Shown here in pieces: positions 33,324 through 42,357 of a stretch of 64,000 bases of DNA. The translations under genes were made by a program, and so were the position numbers. Below the pieces are notes generated by a model that was not told the origin of the DNA, searched no databases, and saw only the letters and a program-made list of their open reading frames with translations. The DNA lies in NCBI RefSeq assembly GCF_001905545.1, contig NZ_LIPD01000003.1:283147-347146 (forward strand). The letters are read 5' to 3'. How positions within the stretch are numbered: the first letter of the stretch is position 1; each line of letters opens with the position of its first letter. The DNA comes from Streptomyces sp. CB02056. Lineage in GTDB: Bacteria > Actinomycetota > Actinomycetes > Streptomycetales > Streptomycetaceae.

Positions 33324-34142
33324 GTGGACGACCTGGCAGCGACGAACCGAACGGACGGCGGGAACGGCACGGCCGGGGCTCCGGCCGTGCCCGGACCGGA
33401 GGGCGGCCCCGCACCGGAGGGCGGGCCCCTGCCCGGCGGCCGGGCCCAGCCGAAGACCGACAAGAGTGAGGCGACCCGTGCCCTGATCCTGGAGACGGCC
33501 ATGCGGCTGTTCCAGGAACGGGGCTACGAGAAGACCACCATGCGCGCCATCGCCACCGAGGCCGGCGTCTCGGTGGGCAACGCCTACTACTACTTCTCGG
33601 CGAAGGAATTCCTGATCCAGGGGTTCTACGACCGGATGACCTACGAGCACGCGGCCGACGCCAGGCGCCGGATGGCCCACACCCGGGACTTCTCCGAGCG
33701 GCTGCGGATCGCGCTGGACTCCTGGCTCGACACGGCCGCGCCGTACCACGAGTTCTCCGCGCAGTTCTTCCGCACCGCCGCCGACCCGACCAGCTCGCTG
33801 AGCCCGTTCTCCAACGAGTCCCACCCGGCCCGGGCGACGGCGGTCGAGCTGTTCCGCGACGTCCTCCAGGGCTCGGAGCTGGCGCCCAAGCTGGACGCCG
33901 AACTGGTCGAGCTGCTGCCGGACGTGCTCTGGCTCTACCTGATGATCGTGGTGCTGTACTGGGTCTTCGACCGCACCCCGGACACCGAGCGGACCAGGGA
34001 GTTCGTCCGGCGCTCGACGCCGCTCGCGGCGCGGATGATCAACCTGTCCCGCTACCGGGTCTTCCGGCCGATCGTCCGCGACGCCAAGGGCCTGATCCAG
34101 GACTTCATCCTGCCCACCATCGGCAAGGCGGCGGTCAAGTAG
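33324..34142 (+). CDS. TetR-family transcriptional regulator
   Basis: 272 aa from the GTG at 33324. The HTH (about 55-100: ILETAMRLFQERGYEKTTMRAIATEAGVSVGNAYYYF) follows a Pro/Gly-rich N-terminal arm of about 50 residues. The C-terminal ligand domain is helical, including LWLYLMIVVLYWVFDRTPDTERTREFV. TAGGCT ends 7 nt before the GTG, so the mRNA is probably leaderless, which also disfavours the earlier in-frame start at 33252. The upstream paired palindromes suggest autoregulation. It ends with a 23-bp hairpin. Confidence 0.9.
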   Translation: MDDLAATNRTDGGNGTAGAPAVPGPEGGPAPEGGPLPGGRAQPKTDKSEATRALILETAMRLFQERGYEKTTMRAIATEAGVSVGNAYYYFSAKEFLIQGFYDRMTYEHAADARRRMAHTRDFSERLRIALDSWLDTAAPYHEFSAQFFRTAADPTSSLSPFSNESHPARATAVELFRDVLQGSELAPKLDAELVELLPDVLWLYLMIVVLYWVFDRTPDTERTREFVRRSTPLAARMINLSRYRVFRPIVRDAKGLIQDFILPTIGKAAVK

Positions 34143-34164
34143 CGCCCGCCCCGGCCACGGACGG

Positions 34165-34215
34165 AACGCATCCGGCCGGGCACTCCCCCACCGGGAGTGC
34201 CCGGCCGGATGCGTT
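34165..34215 (+). terminator. Terminator of the TetR gene
   Basis: A perfect 23-bp stem (34165-34187 with 34193-34215) and 5-nt loop CCACC, closing with GTTT on the plus strand. Confidence 0.92.
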
Positions 34216-34393
34216 TCGGGAGCCCACCATCCACGCCCTGACTCGTCGTCAACCACCATGCCCCAGCCGGATCAAGGCGGCAGGATTTTCGATTTGGCCG
34301 AAGATCATTCACCCGTTCGAGGGATGGAAGCGCCCACCGCGGCGATCTAGCGTGAACATGCAATCCGACAGGAAGACAAGGAGATCAGTTCAC

Positions 34394-34855
34394 ATGCGTT
34401 CCCTGACCTCGACTCTCAAGTCCCGCATGGCTCCCGTGGTGTTGCTCGCCGCCTGCACGACGGCCCTGGCCGCGCCCCACGCGGTGGCGGCCCCGAACTC
34501 GGTGGCACCGGGCTCCACCGCCGTCGACCTCTGGGTGAAGAACTACCAGGGCCTGGGCACGGTCAAGGGCACGCTGTCCTGGGACGGCGAGGGCGGATAC
34601 TCCTTCGTGGGAACCGCCGACGCGACCTGCGACGTGGCCAGCAGGGTCACCGCGTGGCTCGAGTACGGAGGCGCCGGCGAGAGCTGGAAGCAGTCCGCCG
34701 AGGCGGACTGCAAGAAGTCGCCGCGCGTCGCCGACGTGAAGGTCTCCGGGACCCTGAACAAGGGCGAGAAGCTGGAGCTGCGCGTCAGCTCGTGGCGCGA
34801 GTGGGCGATCGACGCCTACCGGGCGAGCGCCAAGCAGGTCTACACCATCTCCTGA
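34394..34855 (+). CDS. Small secreted protein of unknown function
   Basis: 153 aa from the ATG at 34394 (AAGGAG at a 10-nt spacing; the earlier ATG at 34352 lacks a ribosome binding site). A signal peptide (about 1-35, VVLLAACTTALAAPHAVA) is followed by a 118-residue domain with two cysteines (ATCDVAS, EADCKKS) that likely form a disulfide. Alternating strands (YSFVGTADATCDVASRVTAWLEYGG) suggest a small beta sandwich. I do not recognise a family. It is preceded by a 178-bp region after the TetR terminator that should hold its promoter. Confidence 0.75.
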   Translation: MRSLTSTLKSRMAPVVLLAACTTALAAPHAVAAPNSVAPGSTAVDLWVKNYQGLGTVKGTLSWDGEGGYSFVGTADATCDVASRVTAWLEYGGAGESWKQSAEADCKKSPRVADVKVSGTLNKGEKLELRVSSWREWAIDAYRASAKQVYTIS

Positions 34856-34882
34856 GCCCCGAGCGGCTGTTTCGGCTGTCGT

Positions 34883-34924
34883 CACGCCGGAGGCCGGCCC
34901 GCGAACGGGTCGGCCTCCGGCGTG
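34883..34924. terminator. Bidirectional terminator between secreted-protein and Eis-like genes
   Basis: A 19-bp stem (34883-34901 / 34906-34924, one G-T pair) with a CGAA tetraloop, between two convergent stop codons. Confidence 0.85.
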
Positions 34925-34933
34925 TGCGCGGGA

Positions 34934-36214
34934 TCAGAACTCGGTCGGCGTCCAGGCCCGCAGCGGGGTGCGCAGCAGCAGGTCGGCGGCGGCGGCCGCG
35001 CCCGGGCGCAGTTCGGTGAGCAGGGCGGCCGCGGCCAGCCTCGACGCCGTCTCCGCGCCCAGGTAGAGCGAGCCCAACTCCGAGGCGCCGAGCGCGAGGT
35101 CGGCGTCGTCCGTGGTCCGGACGCAGCGGCCGGTGCCGTCCTCGGCCGTCTCCAGCGCCCAACGGCCGGAGGCGTAGCCGAGCCTGTCGTCGACCTCCAG
35201 CACCACCCGGCCGGGGGCGCCGTAGCTCCGGGCGCCGAACGCGGCCTCGACGTCCAGCACCCGCAGCCACACGAGGTCCCCGTTGCCCTCGTGCGGGGTG
35301 GCCGCGCGCGGGTCCTGGAGCAGCAGCGGCAGCGGGTCGTCCGGGGCGAGCTTGGGCACCTCGACCCGGGACACCCAGTCGACCGACAGCACCAGGCGCC
35401 ACAGCTCGACGGCGGTGGGCAGGTCGAGGGCGATGAACTCGCTCACGGTGAGCTTGCAGTCGGGGTAGGCGCCGTCCCACTTGTTGGCGATCCGGTAGAG
35501 CACCAGGCCGGTGACCTCCCCGGCGGCGTCCCGGTGGACGGCGGCGAAGGGCTCCTTGAACTCGTCGCCCGGCGCCCGCACCTCGCCGGAGGTGCGCTCC
35601 CACCAGAGCGCGTCGCGCTCGATCGCCCCCGGCTGGGTGCGCCGCCAGCGCTCGTGCAGGTCTGCTCCCAGCTCGCGCAGCTCCGCCATGGTCACGAAGT
35701 CGGTCCGGCCGCCGGGGACGCCCGACAGGCCCTCGCGCAGACCGCGGGTGCGGCGCAGGTCGATGTTCCAGCCGGCGCCCTGGGTGGCCGGGCCGAAGCC
35801 GAAGCGGCCGTAGATGTTGTACTCGGCGGCGGCCAGGATCGCGACCGCGCTGCCGCGCTCGGCGGCGGCCGCGAGGTCCCGCCGCATCATCGCGCTGAGC
35901 AGGCCGCGGCGGCGGTGGGTGGCGGTGACCGCGACGTTGGTGATGGCGTCGGCCGGCACGACGGCCCCGCCCGGGACGGTCAGTTCGGTGTCGAAGCTGC
36001 GGAAGGTGGCGATCTGGCGCTCGCCGTCGAAGCCGGCCAGCATCCGGCCGGGCTCCCAGTAGCGGCGGCGCAGGTCCTCCGCGACGGCCACCTCGGGGCG
36101 CAGGAAGCCGAAGTTGAGCGCCCGGTTCCACTCCGCGACCTCGTCCACCGAGACGGCCCGTACCTGGAGCCCGCTCACGGTGTCGACGGCCGCGTGATCG
36201 TTGCTGTTGCCCAT
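34934..36214 (-). CDS. Eis-like GNAT acetyltransferase
   Basis: 426-aa protein with the layout of mycobacterial Eis (about 402-410 aa): tandem GNAT domains and a SCP2-like C-terminal domain. The N-terminal GNAT has the CoA loop VAVTATHRRRGLLSAMM, then AILAAAEYNIYGRFGFG. The chain ends in Phe (TPTEF), whose carboxylate acts as the base in Eis. Eis enzymes acetylate several amines of aminoglycosides; in soil actinomycetes the natural substrate is unknown. The start is the ATG at 36214. The neighbouring GNAT gene is probably unrelated in function. Confidence 0.9.
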   Translation of the reverse strand: MGNSNDHAAVDTVSGLQVRAVSVDEVAEWNRALNFGFLRPEVAVAEDLRRRYWEPGRMLAGFDGERQIATFRSFDTELTVPGGAVVPADAITNVAVTATHRRRGLLSAMMRRDLAAAAERGSAVAILAAAEYNIYGRFGFGPATQGAGWNIDLRRTRGLREGLSGVPGGRTDFVTMAELRELGADLHERWRRTQPGAIERDALWWERTSGEVRAPGDEFKEPFAAVHRDAAGEVTGLVLYRIANKWDGAYPDCKLTVSEFIALDLPTAVELWRLVLSVDWVSRVEVPKLAPDDPLPLLLQDPRAATPHEGNGDLVWLRVLDVEAAFGARSYGAPGRVVLEVDDRLGYASGRWALETAEDGTGRCVRTTDDADLALGASELGSLYLGAETASRLAAAALLTELRPGAAAAADLLLRTPLRAWTPTEF

Positions 36215-36254
36215 GGGGCCACCGTACGGCGGCCTTTCGGGGGCGGCATCCGAT

Positions 36255-36776
36255 TTATTCCGTGCGCGACCCGGTGTGCTCGCCCGGCACCACCACCCAG
36301 TGGTTGGTCCGCAGGACGCGGTCCGCGAAGTCCAGGTCCCGCTCGCCGAGCAGCCGGAAGCCGAGCGCCCGGCAGATCCCGTTGGACGGCCCGTTGGCCG
36401 TCCCCGGGTTGGCGTGCACCTCGCCCCAGCGGCCGTCCTCGGCGGCGGCGTCCAGCACCAGGCGGACGGCCGCCTTGGCGAGGCCGCGGCCCTGGTACTC
36501 GGGCAGCACCATCCAGCCGATCTCGGAGACCGGCACGCCGTCCTCCTCGTCCGACCAGAGCGTGACGACGCCCGCGGCCTCGTCGCCCCCGGCGGAGTCC
36601 GGCACGATCATCCTGATCCAGGCGCCGTCCGCGGCCACCTCGGCCAGGTCCTTGCGCAGCCGCGCCTCCACCTTCTCCCGGGGCAGCGGCCCGCCCAGCT
36701 CGGCCATCATCACCGGGTCGCACCGCATCCGGACGTACGCCTCGACGTCCCCCGCCCGAACATCCCGCAGCCGCAT
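36255..36776 (-). CDS. GNAT-family N-acetyltransferase
   Basis: 173-aa GNAT (RimJ/RimL-like arrangement). LRDVRAGDVEAYVRMRCDP opens the fold, the CoA loop is VLPEYQGRGLAKAAVRLVLD and the last strand lies near CRALGFRLLGERDL. The substrate is unknown. It is upstream of the Eis-like gene on the same strand (about 40 bp), so co-transcription is possible. Confidence 0.9.
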   Translation of the reverse strand: MRLRDVRAGDVEAYVRMRCDPVMMAELGGPLPREKVEARLRKDLAEVAADGAWIRMIVPDSAGGDEAAGVVTLWSDEEDGVPVSEIGWMVLPEYQGRGLAKAAVRLVLDAAAEDGRWGEVHANPGTANGPSNGICRALGFRLLGERDLDFADRVLRTNHWVVVPGEHTGSRTE

Positions 36777-36900
36777 GACGCCTCCTCAGTGCCGGTCCGG
36801 CGGCCACGCTAGCGCGACCCGCCGACAGTGGCGTCCCGGCGGCCCGACCTGGCATCCTCGTGCCGGTTCAGGCACAAACGATCCGTTTTCGGGGGGAACC

Positions 36901-37224
36901 ATGGAGGACCAGTACGTCCGCCGGCTGAAGGACTACGAGAGCTGGTCGCTGGCGGCGAAGCTGGTCGGCGGGCTGACCGTGGCCAGCTGGCTCTGGGCGC
37001 TGTGGCTGGTCTTCCTCCCGGCCGCGGGGATCTGCGGCACACCGGCCTTCTACGAGCCGACCGGCTTCCACATGGCGGAGGCCTGCGACTCCGAGATGAT
37101 CGGCCGGATCGGCGGCGCGCTCGCCGTGTTCCTCGTGTCGATCCCGTTCGCCGCCGCCTGGGGCTGGACCGTCGTGCGGCTGCGCGACAGCCGCCAGGCC
37201 CTGGCCGACCTGGCCGACCGGTAG
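36901..37224 (+). CDS. Small membrane protein of unknown function
   Basis: 107 aa starting at the ATG at 36901 (GGGGGGAACC upstream). Two predicted transmembrane helices lie at about 18-42 and 68-92. Two cysteines (GICGTP, EACDSE) lie in the loop between them and could pair outside the membrane. I do not recognise a family. Confidence 0.65.
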   Translation: MEDQYVRRLKDYESWSLAAKLVGGLTVASWLWALWLVFLPAAGICGTPAFYEPTGFHMAEACDSEMIGRIGGALAVFLVSIPFAAAWGWTVVRLRDSRQALADLADR

Positions 37225-37346
37225 CCCGCCGGAGCTGCGGCCTTCGTGACGGCCTTCACGGCGGTCCTCGTGGCGTCCACCGCGGGCGGCGCCCGCGGGA
37301 GTTGACTGGTCGGCGATCCCCGCGCCCCGAGGAGGCCGCCACCGCC

Positions 37347-37775
37347 ATGGCCACGTACGTGATCACTCCGGAGGTGGCCCTCCACCTGGTCCGGGACGGG
37401 GCCGCGACCCCCGCCGGGCACCAGCTGCCGGCCCCGACCCTGCTGCGCTCCCAGCTGCTGTCGCTCCTCTACGGGGCCGTCCGGCGCGGCGAGTTGGCCG
37501 AGCGGGACGCCGAACGCGCGCTCGACGCGGTGCGGGCGCTGCGGATCCGGCTGCTCGGCGACCGCGTCCTGCAGGCCACCGCCTGGCGGATCGCCGAGCG
37601 GCTCGGCCTGCCGGACACCCTGGACGCCGAGTACCTCGCGCTGACCCGGCTCCAGGCGGACGCCCTGGTCACCCTCGACCCCGCCCTCGCGGCCGCCGCC
37701 GAGGGGGTGGTGCCGACCGCCCCCGTCGAGGTGCTGACCGGCGCCCACCGGCCCGGGGGTCAGGGGCGGGCGTAG
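37347..37775 (+). CDS. PIN-like (VapC-type) protein without a visible antitoxin
   Basis: 142 aa. The overall pattern is PIN-domain: a first strand (TYVITPEVALHLV), the second helix block (PAPTLLRSQLLSLLYGAVRRGEL), DAEYLALTRLQADALVTLDPALA and a closing APVEVL. The first catalytic Asp (usually a DTS/DAS motif after strand 1) is replaced by TPE, so RNase activity is doubtful. No antitoxin gene precedes it within 120 bp. Its 3' end overlaps the convergent NlpC/P60 gene by 16 bp. GAGGAGG lies a little far upstream of the ATG at 37347. Confidence 0.75.
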   Translation: MATYVITPEVALHLVRDGAATPAGHQLPAPTLLRSQLLSLLYGAVRRGELAERDAERALDAVRALRIRLLGDRVLQATAWRIAERLGLPDTLDAEYLALTRLQADALVTLDPALAAAAEGVVPTAPVEVLTGAHRPGGQGRA

Positions 37776-39058
37776 AAGTTCGGGGTGCCCATGATCCAGA
37801 GGCTGGCCTGCTTGACCGGCATGCCGGCCCGCGGGGCCTCGATCATCTGGTCGTCGCCGATGTAGAGCCCGACATGGTAGATGTCGGCGGCGCGGCCGGT
37901 GTCGGTCCAGAAGACCAGGTCGCCCGGGCGCAGCTGGCGGTAGCCGATCGGGGTGCTCTGGGCGTACTGGTCGGCGGCGAAGTGGTTGAGCTGCCGGCCG
38001 CCCTCGCGCCAGGCCATCATCGTCAGCCCGGAGCAGTCGTAGCCGCCCGGGCCCTCGCCGCCCCAGACGTAGGGCAGGCCGATCTTGGACTTGGCGAAGG
38101 CGATGGCGGCGGCCGCGCCCTCGGCGGACCACGGACGGGCGGGGGGCGGGGCCTGGGCCCTGGCAGCGGCGGCCGCCGCTGCCGCCTCTGCCGCCGCTGC
38201 GGCCTCGGCTTCCCGGGCGGCCTGTTCGGCGGCGGCGCGGGCGGCGGCCTCGGCCTCGCGGGCGGCGATCGCCTCCAGGGCCTCGCGGCGCCGGCGTTCC
38301 AGCTCGACGGTGGTGTTCCGGGCGGCGGCCAGTTCGACGAGCAGCTGCTCGCGGCGCTGCCCGGCGGCGGCCACCTCGCTCTGCTGGGCGGCCAGCCGCT
38401 GTTCGGCCCGGGCCTTGGCCGCGCCGACCTCGACGGCGGCCTTCCCGGCGGCCCCGGTGGCGGCCCGGGCCTCGGCGGAGGCGCGGCGGGCGGCGGCGGC
38501 CGTGGAGGTGGCGGCGTCCAGGATCTGCCGGGTGCGCTCGCTGACCTGGCCGACCGCGGCGGCGCGCTCGCCCGCCTCGCGCGGGCCGTGGGCGCCGAGC
38601 AGGGCGTTGAGGGCGGACAGTTCGGCGCCCGCGCCCTGCCGGTAGGTCTCGGCCGCGAGCCGGGCCGCGTCCTCGGCGGCGGCCACCCGCTCGGTCTCGG
38701 CGGCCGCGGCGCGCTGTGCGGCGGCGGCCTCCTCGGCGCGGGCCCGGGCGAGGGCCAGCTGGGCACCGTTGTAGGCCTCGACGGTCTGTTCGGCGGTGCG
38801 CCCGGCCCGGTCCAGCTCGGCCCGGGCGGCGGTGAGGGCGGCCTCCAGGGCGGCGGCCGAGGAGGCCTTGCGCTCGGCCTCGGTCCGGGCCCGGTCGATC
38901 TCCTCGGTGGTCGGGTACGGCTCCTCGTCCGCGGGCCGGCCGACCGCCGGTACACCGGTGACGGGTTCGCCGAGCGCGGGGGCGGCCTGGGCGGCGGGAA
39001 GCAGTCCGAGCAGTGCGGTGAGGGACAACAGGAGGGTCGGCAGGAGCCTGCGAGCCAC
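37760..39058 (-). CDS. Secreted NlpC/P60 endopeptidase with coiled-coil stalk
   Basis: 432 aa. A signal peptide (1-26) precedes a very Ala/Glu/Arg-rich coiled coil (about 50-305) and a C-terminal NlpC/P60 domain (about 310-432). The catalytic Cys is in YDCSGLTMMAW, the His in DIYHVGLYIG and the polar third residue follows. The arrangement is that of RipA/SwlA-like peptidoglycan hydrolases that cut the D-Glu-meso-DAP bond; the coiled coil may dock on a FtsX-like or other regulator. The start is the GTG at 39058. Confidence 0.92.
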   Translation of the reverse strand: MARRLLPTLLLSLTALLGLLPAAQAAPALGEPVTGVPAVGRPADEEPYPTTEEIDRARTEAERKASSAAALEAALTAARAELDRAGRTAEQTVEAYNGAQLALARARAEEAAAAQRAAAAETERVAAAEDAARLAAETYRQGAGAELSALNALLGAHGPREAGERAAAVGQVSERTRQILDAATSTAAAARRASAEARAATGAAGKAAVEVGAAKARAEQRLAAQQSEVAAAGQRREQLLVELAAARNTTVELERRRREALEAIAAREAEAAARAAAEQAAREAEAAAAAEAAAAAAAARAQAPPPARPWSAEGAAAAIAFAKSKIGLPYVWGGEGPGGYDCSGLTMMAWREGGRQLNHFAADQYAQSTPIGYRQLRPGDLVFWTDTGRAADIYHVGLYIGDDQMIEAPRAGMPVKQASLWIMGTPNFYARP

Positions 39059-39352
39059 GCGACATCATCCCTTCTGACGGGTCCGGAGGGGACGGCGTCG
39101 GACGGTGCGCGGCATCGGGGCGGGCGGGCGACGGCCCGGCGGCCCGGTGGTGGCGGGGAGTCCGATGAATCATCCCATCACGTGACAGAACGGTCACATG
39201 ACGCTCATGTTCTCAATTCCGGCAGGCTTCACACCTGGAAAAGTGCTCCGCCGGTCGGGTGACGATCAGATGATCTGACCAAATGTCGGCTCCGAGCAGG
39301 CGCCCGAGGCGGGCCGCGAAGGGCGGACGAGAGCGGGCGGCGGCCGGACGGA
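39059..39352. other. 294-bp region upstream of the NlpC/P60 gene
   Basis: No gene seen. It contains a perfect 6-bp dyad TCAGAT-G-ATCTGA (39266-39278) and GTGAC-N6-GTCAC (39182-39197). I looked for a c-di-AMP riboswitch, common before Streptomyces cell-wall hydrolase genes, and did not find its conserved blocks. Confidence 0.4.
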
Positions 39353-40426
39353 CTACCGGCCGATCCGGCGGGTGTGCGTCCGCAGCCTGGGGTGCCGCGC
39401 GGGCCGGCTCTCCAGCCCGGTCGGACCGACGGCGAAGGCCCGGCTGCGCCCCGCCCGAACCGTACGGCGACGCTGCTGCGCCAGGCGGGAGCGGTCCGGA
39501 CCGGGCCCGACCGCCGGGTCCGCCGCACCCGGGGCCCGCCCCGCCGTCCCGGCGGCGGCCGCCGAGCGGCGGTCGGCCAGGCGGGCCTGACGGCGGGCCA
39601 GCGCCCGGGCGGCGTGCGCGTCGAGGTGGGCGCTGGCCCGGGCGGCCATCCGCTCGGCCACCCGGTGCGCGGCCGGGTGGTTGGCGGGCACCTTGTCGGG
39701 GGCCCCGGCGATCAGGTCGAAGAGCCAGGTGCGGGCCCGGTCCGCGCGCCGGTGCAGCAGGCGCTCGCGCCGCAGCGCACGCGCCCGGCGCCGGGGGCGC
39801 GTGGCGTACCGCCAGCGGGCCCAGGGGCTGCTCGGGCGGGCCAGCCGGATCGCCCCGATCCAGGACAGGCCGGGGACCATGATCCCGAGCAGGCCGGTCC
39901 ACACCTTGCCCTTGAGCAGGGTGACCACCGAGGCCAGCGAGTTCACCGAGATGATCGTGATCAGCCCCCACCTGGTCTCCTCGCCGGGCACCACGCCGAG
40001 CGGCACGTACCCGACCAGCAGCAGGGAGGTGAACAGGATGCCGAAGATCACCGCGTCCACCGACTTGCGGCCCTGTTCGCTCCAGTACACGTCGTCCAGG
40101 TGCAGGATCAGCGCGAACTCGTCCAGCACCAGGCCGCAGCCGATGCCGAAGGCCAGCCCGAACCAGTCGATCCACGGGTGCCCGCCGTAGGTGGCGAACA
40201 CCCCGATGCCGCCGAGCAGCAGGAAGCCCAGGCCGAACACCATGTGGTGGATGTGCAGGCCGCCCGGGGTCACGTTGCCCGGCCACCAGCGCACCTGGGC
40301 GCGGATCATCCGGACGCTGAACCGGATGAAGACGAAGGAGGTGATGAATCCGACCAGCAGCAGGAACAGCGGTTGCTTGTGCGCGGCGACGATGTGCTCG
40401 CGGTAGCCGTCCAGCAGTGTCGTCAT
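39353..40426 (-). CDS. Integral membrane protein with conserved His/Asp motifs
   Basis: 357 aa. About six hydrophobic helices between residues 18 and 210 are followed by a long Arg/Ala-rich cytoplasmic tail (220-357). Conserved-looking polar motifs GGLHIHHMVFGLG and LDEFALILHLDDVYW inside or near membrane helices suggest metal or substrate binding. I do not recognise the family. It lies 89 bp after the ThrE-like gene on the same strand, so it may share its transcript. Confidence 0.75.
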   Translation of the reverse strand: MTTLLDGYREHIVAAHKQPLFLLLVGFITSFVFIRFSVRMIRAQVRWWPGNVTPGGLHIHHMVFGLGFLLLGGIGVFATYGGHPWIDWFGLAFGIGCGLVLDEFALILHLDDVYWSEQGRKSVDAVIFGILFTSLLLVGYVPLGVVPGEETRWGLITIISVNSLASVVTLLKGKVWTGLLGIMVPGLSWIGAIRLARPSSPWARWRYATRPRRRARALRRERLLHRRADRARTWLFDLIAGAPDKVPANHPAAHRVAERMAARASAHLDAHAARALARRQARLADRRSAAAAGTAGRAPGAADPAVGPGPDRSRLAQQRRRTVRAGRSRAFAVGPTGLESRPARHPRLRTHTRRIGR

Positions 40427-40515
40427 GGGTCTTACCTTCGTTCCTGGTCCTGCGTCCTGCCTGCCGTGACGTGGCCCGGGGCCCACGTCTCCCCCAACAC
40501 CGGGTCGCCGTCCGG

Positions 40516-42357
40516 TCAGAAGCCCCGGGTGCGCTTGGCCGCCCGGCGGGGCATGACCGGGTAGAGCGACGGGCGCTCGGCGCCGACCGGCAGCTTCAGG
40601 AACAGCCGGGCGATCTCCCCGCCGAGGTTCACCCCGACCGCCAGCGCCATCGCGATCGCCGCCGCCCGGAAGACCGACACCAGACCGGCGCTGGAGTGCC
40701 CCTGGGCGAAGGCGAGCATCCCGAGGTAGAGCGCCGAACCGGGCATCAGCGGGCCGATCGCGGCGGTCACGTACGGCAGCGCCGAACCGTTGCGGTAGCG
40801 CGCCATCAGCTGGCCGAACAGGCCGACCAGGCCGGCCGCCACACCGGTCGCCGCGATCGGGTTGACGCCCGCGTTGTACACCAGCGCACCGTAGCTGGCC
40901 CAGCCGATGCCGCTGTTGACGGTGACCAGGGCCAGCGTCCGGCGGTCGGTCTGGAGCAGCGTCGCGAAGGCCAGGGTCAGCAGCATCGCGGCGACCATCT
41001 GGACCGGCGGGTAGTTGACGCCCACCAGGCTCTCGTCCGGGCGCAGGTTCGCCTCGAAGCCGACCCCCAGGTAGAGGATCACCATCACCCCGATCACGAT
41101 GCCCGCGACCAGGTAGACCACTTCCAGCAGACGGGCCGCGGCGGTGATGTAGAAGCCGGTCAGGCCGTCCTGCACGGCGGCGACCAGGGCGCGCCCGGGC
41201 AGCAGGGCGAACAGGCCGCCGGTGATCACGACCGAGCCGCGCAGGCCCCAGTCGTTGAGCGAGAGGATGATGCCGGAGGCCGCGGCCGGCATCGCGGCCG
41301 CCACGAACTGGTAGAACTCCGGCAGCCGGCGCTTGGCCAGGGCGGAGGCCAGCCGGTCGCCGAGGACGGCCGCGACGAAGGCGCTCGCGAAGACCAGCCA
41401 GGCCTTGTCGTCGATCTTCCCGCCGACCAGGAAGGTCGCCGCGCCGGCCAGCAGGCCGGTGGTCAGGGCGAGGAACCAGGCCGGGTACGGGTGCCGGTTG
41501 CGGCGCATCGCCGCGAGCCGGCGGTAGGCGTCGTTGACCGTCACCTGCTCCGCGGTGATGTCCGCGACCAGCGCGTACACCGCGTCGAGCCGGGTGTAGT
41601 CGGAGGTGCGGCGGCGCACCACGCGGTCGGCGGTGACCGGCGGCTCGACCAGCGAGGGCTGGTACGAGATGCCGATCAGGGTGAAGGTGACCTGCGGCTC
41701 GCAGCGGTCCAGCCGGTAGGCGTGCGCGATGCCGAGCATCGCCGCCTCGACGTCCTCGGCGGCCTCGCCGCTGGCCAGCAGCAGCTCGCCGATGCGCAGC
41801 GTCAGGTCGAGGATGCGCGGGACGTTGCGGGTGACGGCCGCGGAGGGGTGCATCTCGCGGGCGGTGCGCTCGAAGGCGGGGCGCTCGGACATCGGGGTGC
41901 GCAGCAGGGTGCGCATCCGGTCCGGCCAGGGCGCCTCGCCGGGGGCGCCGGCGGTCAGGTCCGGGACCGGGATGCCGGTGGGCGGGGTGTAGCCGGCCGC
42001 CCGCCACTCCTCGGGGGTGAGGGTGTCCTCGGCGACCGAGCGGCGGCGGACCGGGCGCTCGTCCTCGACCCGCCCGGCCTCGACCCGCCCGGCCTCGACC
42101 CGCCCGGCCACGGACGCGGGCACCGGCTCGGACACCCGCTCGGGCTCCGGGGCCAGCAGGCCCCTGGTCTCCGGGACGGGCGGCACGAGCGGCACGACGG
42201 TGGTGGGCTCGACCACCGGGGCGGGGTGGCCGAGCAGGCCCTCGGTGGGCGGGGCGTCGGCGGGGTGCACCGGCTTCGGGGACGCCTGCCGCGGCTGTCG
42301 GGCCGCCCGGCCTCCCCTCGCCCGCTTGCCCGCACCCGGTCGGCCCCGCTTAGGCAC
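40516..42357 (-). CDS. Threonine/serine exporter family protein (ThrE-type)
   Basis: 613 aa. The GTG at 42357 is supported by AAGGAG 5 nt upstream. Residues 1-150 are a charged, Pro/Ala-rich cytoplasmic arm with a GRVEA repeat. The soluble ThrE (DUF1212) domain spans about 165-285 (RIGELLLASGEAAEDVEAAML, SLVEPPVTADR), and about ten transmembrane helices fill 290-600. In Corynebacterium, ThrE exports threonine and serine by the proton-motive force; length and both halves fit. The downstream membrane protein gene may belong to the same unit. Confidence 0.9.
   Translation of the reverse strand: MPKRGRPGAGKRARGGRAARQPRQASPKPVHPADAPPTEGLLGHPAPVVEPTTVVPLVPPVPETRGLLAPEPERVSEPVPASVAGRVEAGRVEAGRVEDERPVRRRSVAEDTLTPEEWRAAGYTPPTGIPVPDLTAGAPGEAPWPDRMRTLLRTPMSERPAFERTAREMHPSAAVTRNVPRILDLTLRIGELLLASGEAAEDVEAAMLGIAHAYRLDRCEPQVTFTLIGISYQPSLVEPPVTADRVVRRRTSDYTRLDAVYALVADITAEQVTVNDAYRRLAAMRRNRHPYPAWFLALTTGLLAGAATFLVGGKIDDKAWLVFASAFVAAVLGDRLASALAKRRLPEFYQFVAAAMPAAASGIILSLNDWGLRGSVVITGGLFALLPGRALVAAVQDGLTGFYITAAARLLEVVYLVAGIVIGVMVILYLGVGFEANLRPDESLVGVNYPPVQMVAAMLLTLAFATLLQTDRRTLALVTVNSGIGWASYGALVYNAGVNPIAATGVAAGLVGLFGQLMARYRNGSALPYVTAAIGPLMPGSALYLGMLAFAQGHSSAGLVSVFRAAAIAMALAVGVNLGGEIARLFLKLPVGAERPSLYPVMPRRAAKRTRGF
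42064..42108 (-). repeat. 15-bp tandem repeat (x3) in the ThrE-like gene
   Basis: Three exact copies of CTCGACCCGCCCGGC (plus-strand reading) code for the repeated GRVEA segment in the N-terminal arm. Slippage-prone, in frame. Confidence 0.75.

Noticed and set aside
37347..37775. Complete VapBC toxin-antitoxin module
   Set aside because: No antitoxin gene in front, and the first PIN acidic residue is absent.
39182..39197. Crp site (GTGAC-N6-GTCAC)
   Set aside because: The spacing between the GTGA and TCAC cores is 8, not the 6 needed by Crp-type sites.
39059..39352. c-di-AMP (ydaO-type) riboswitch before the NlpC/P60 gene
   Set aside because: These are common before Streptomyces wall-hydrolase genes, but I could not find the conserved G-rich blocks or the pseudoknot pairs in this stretch.
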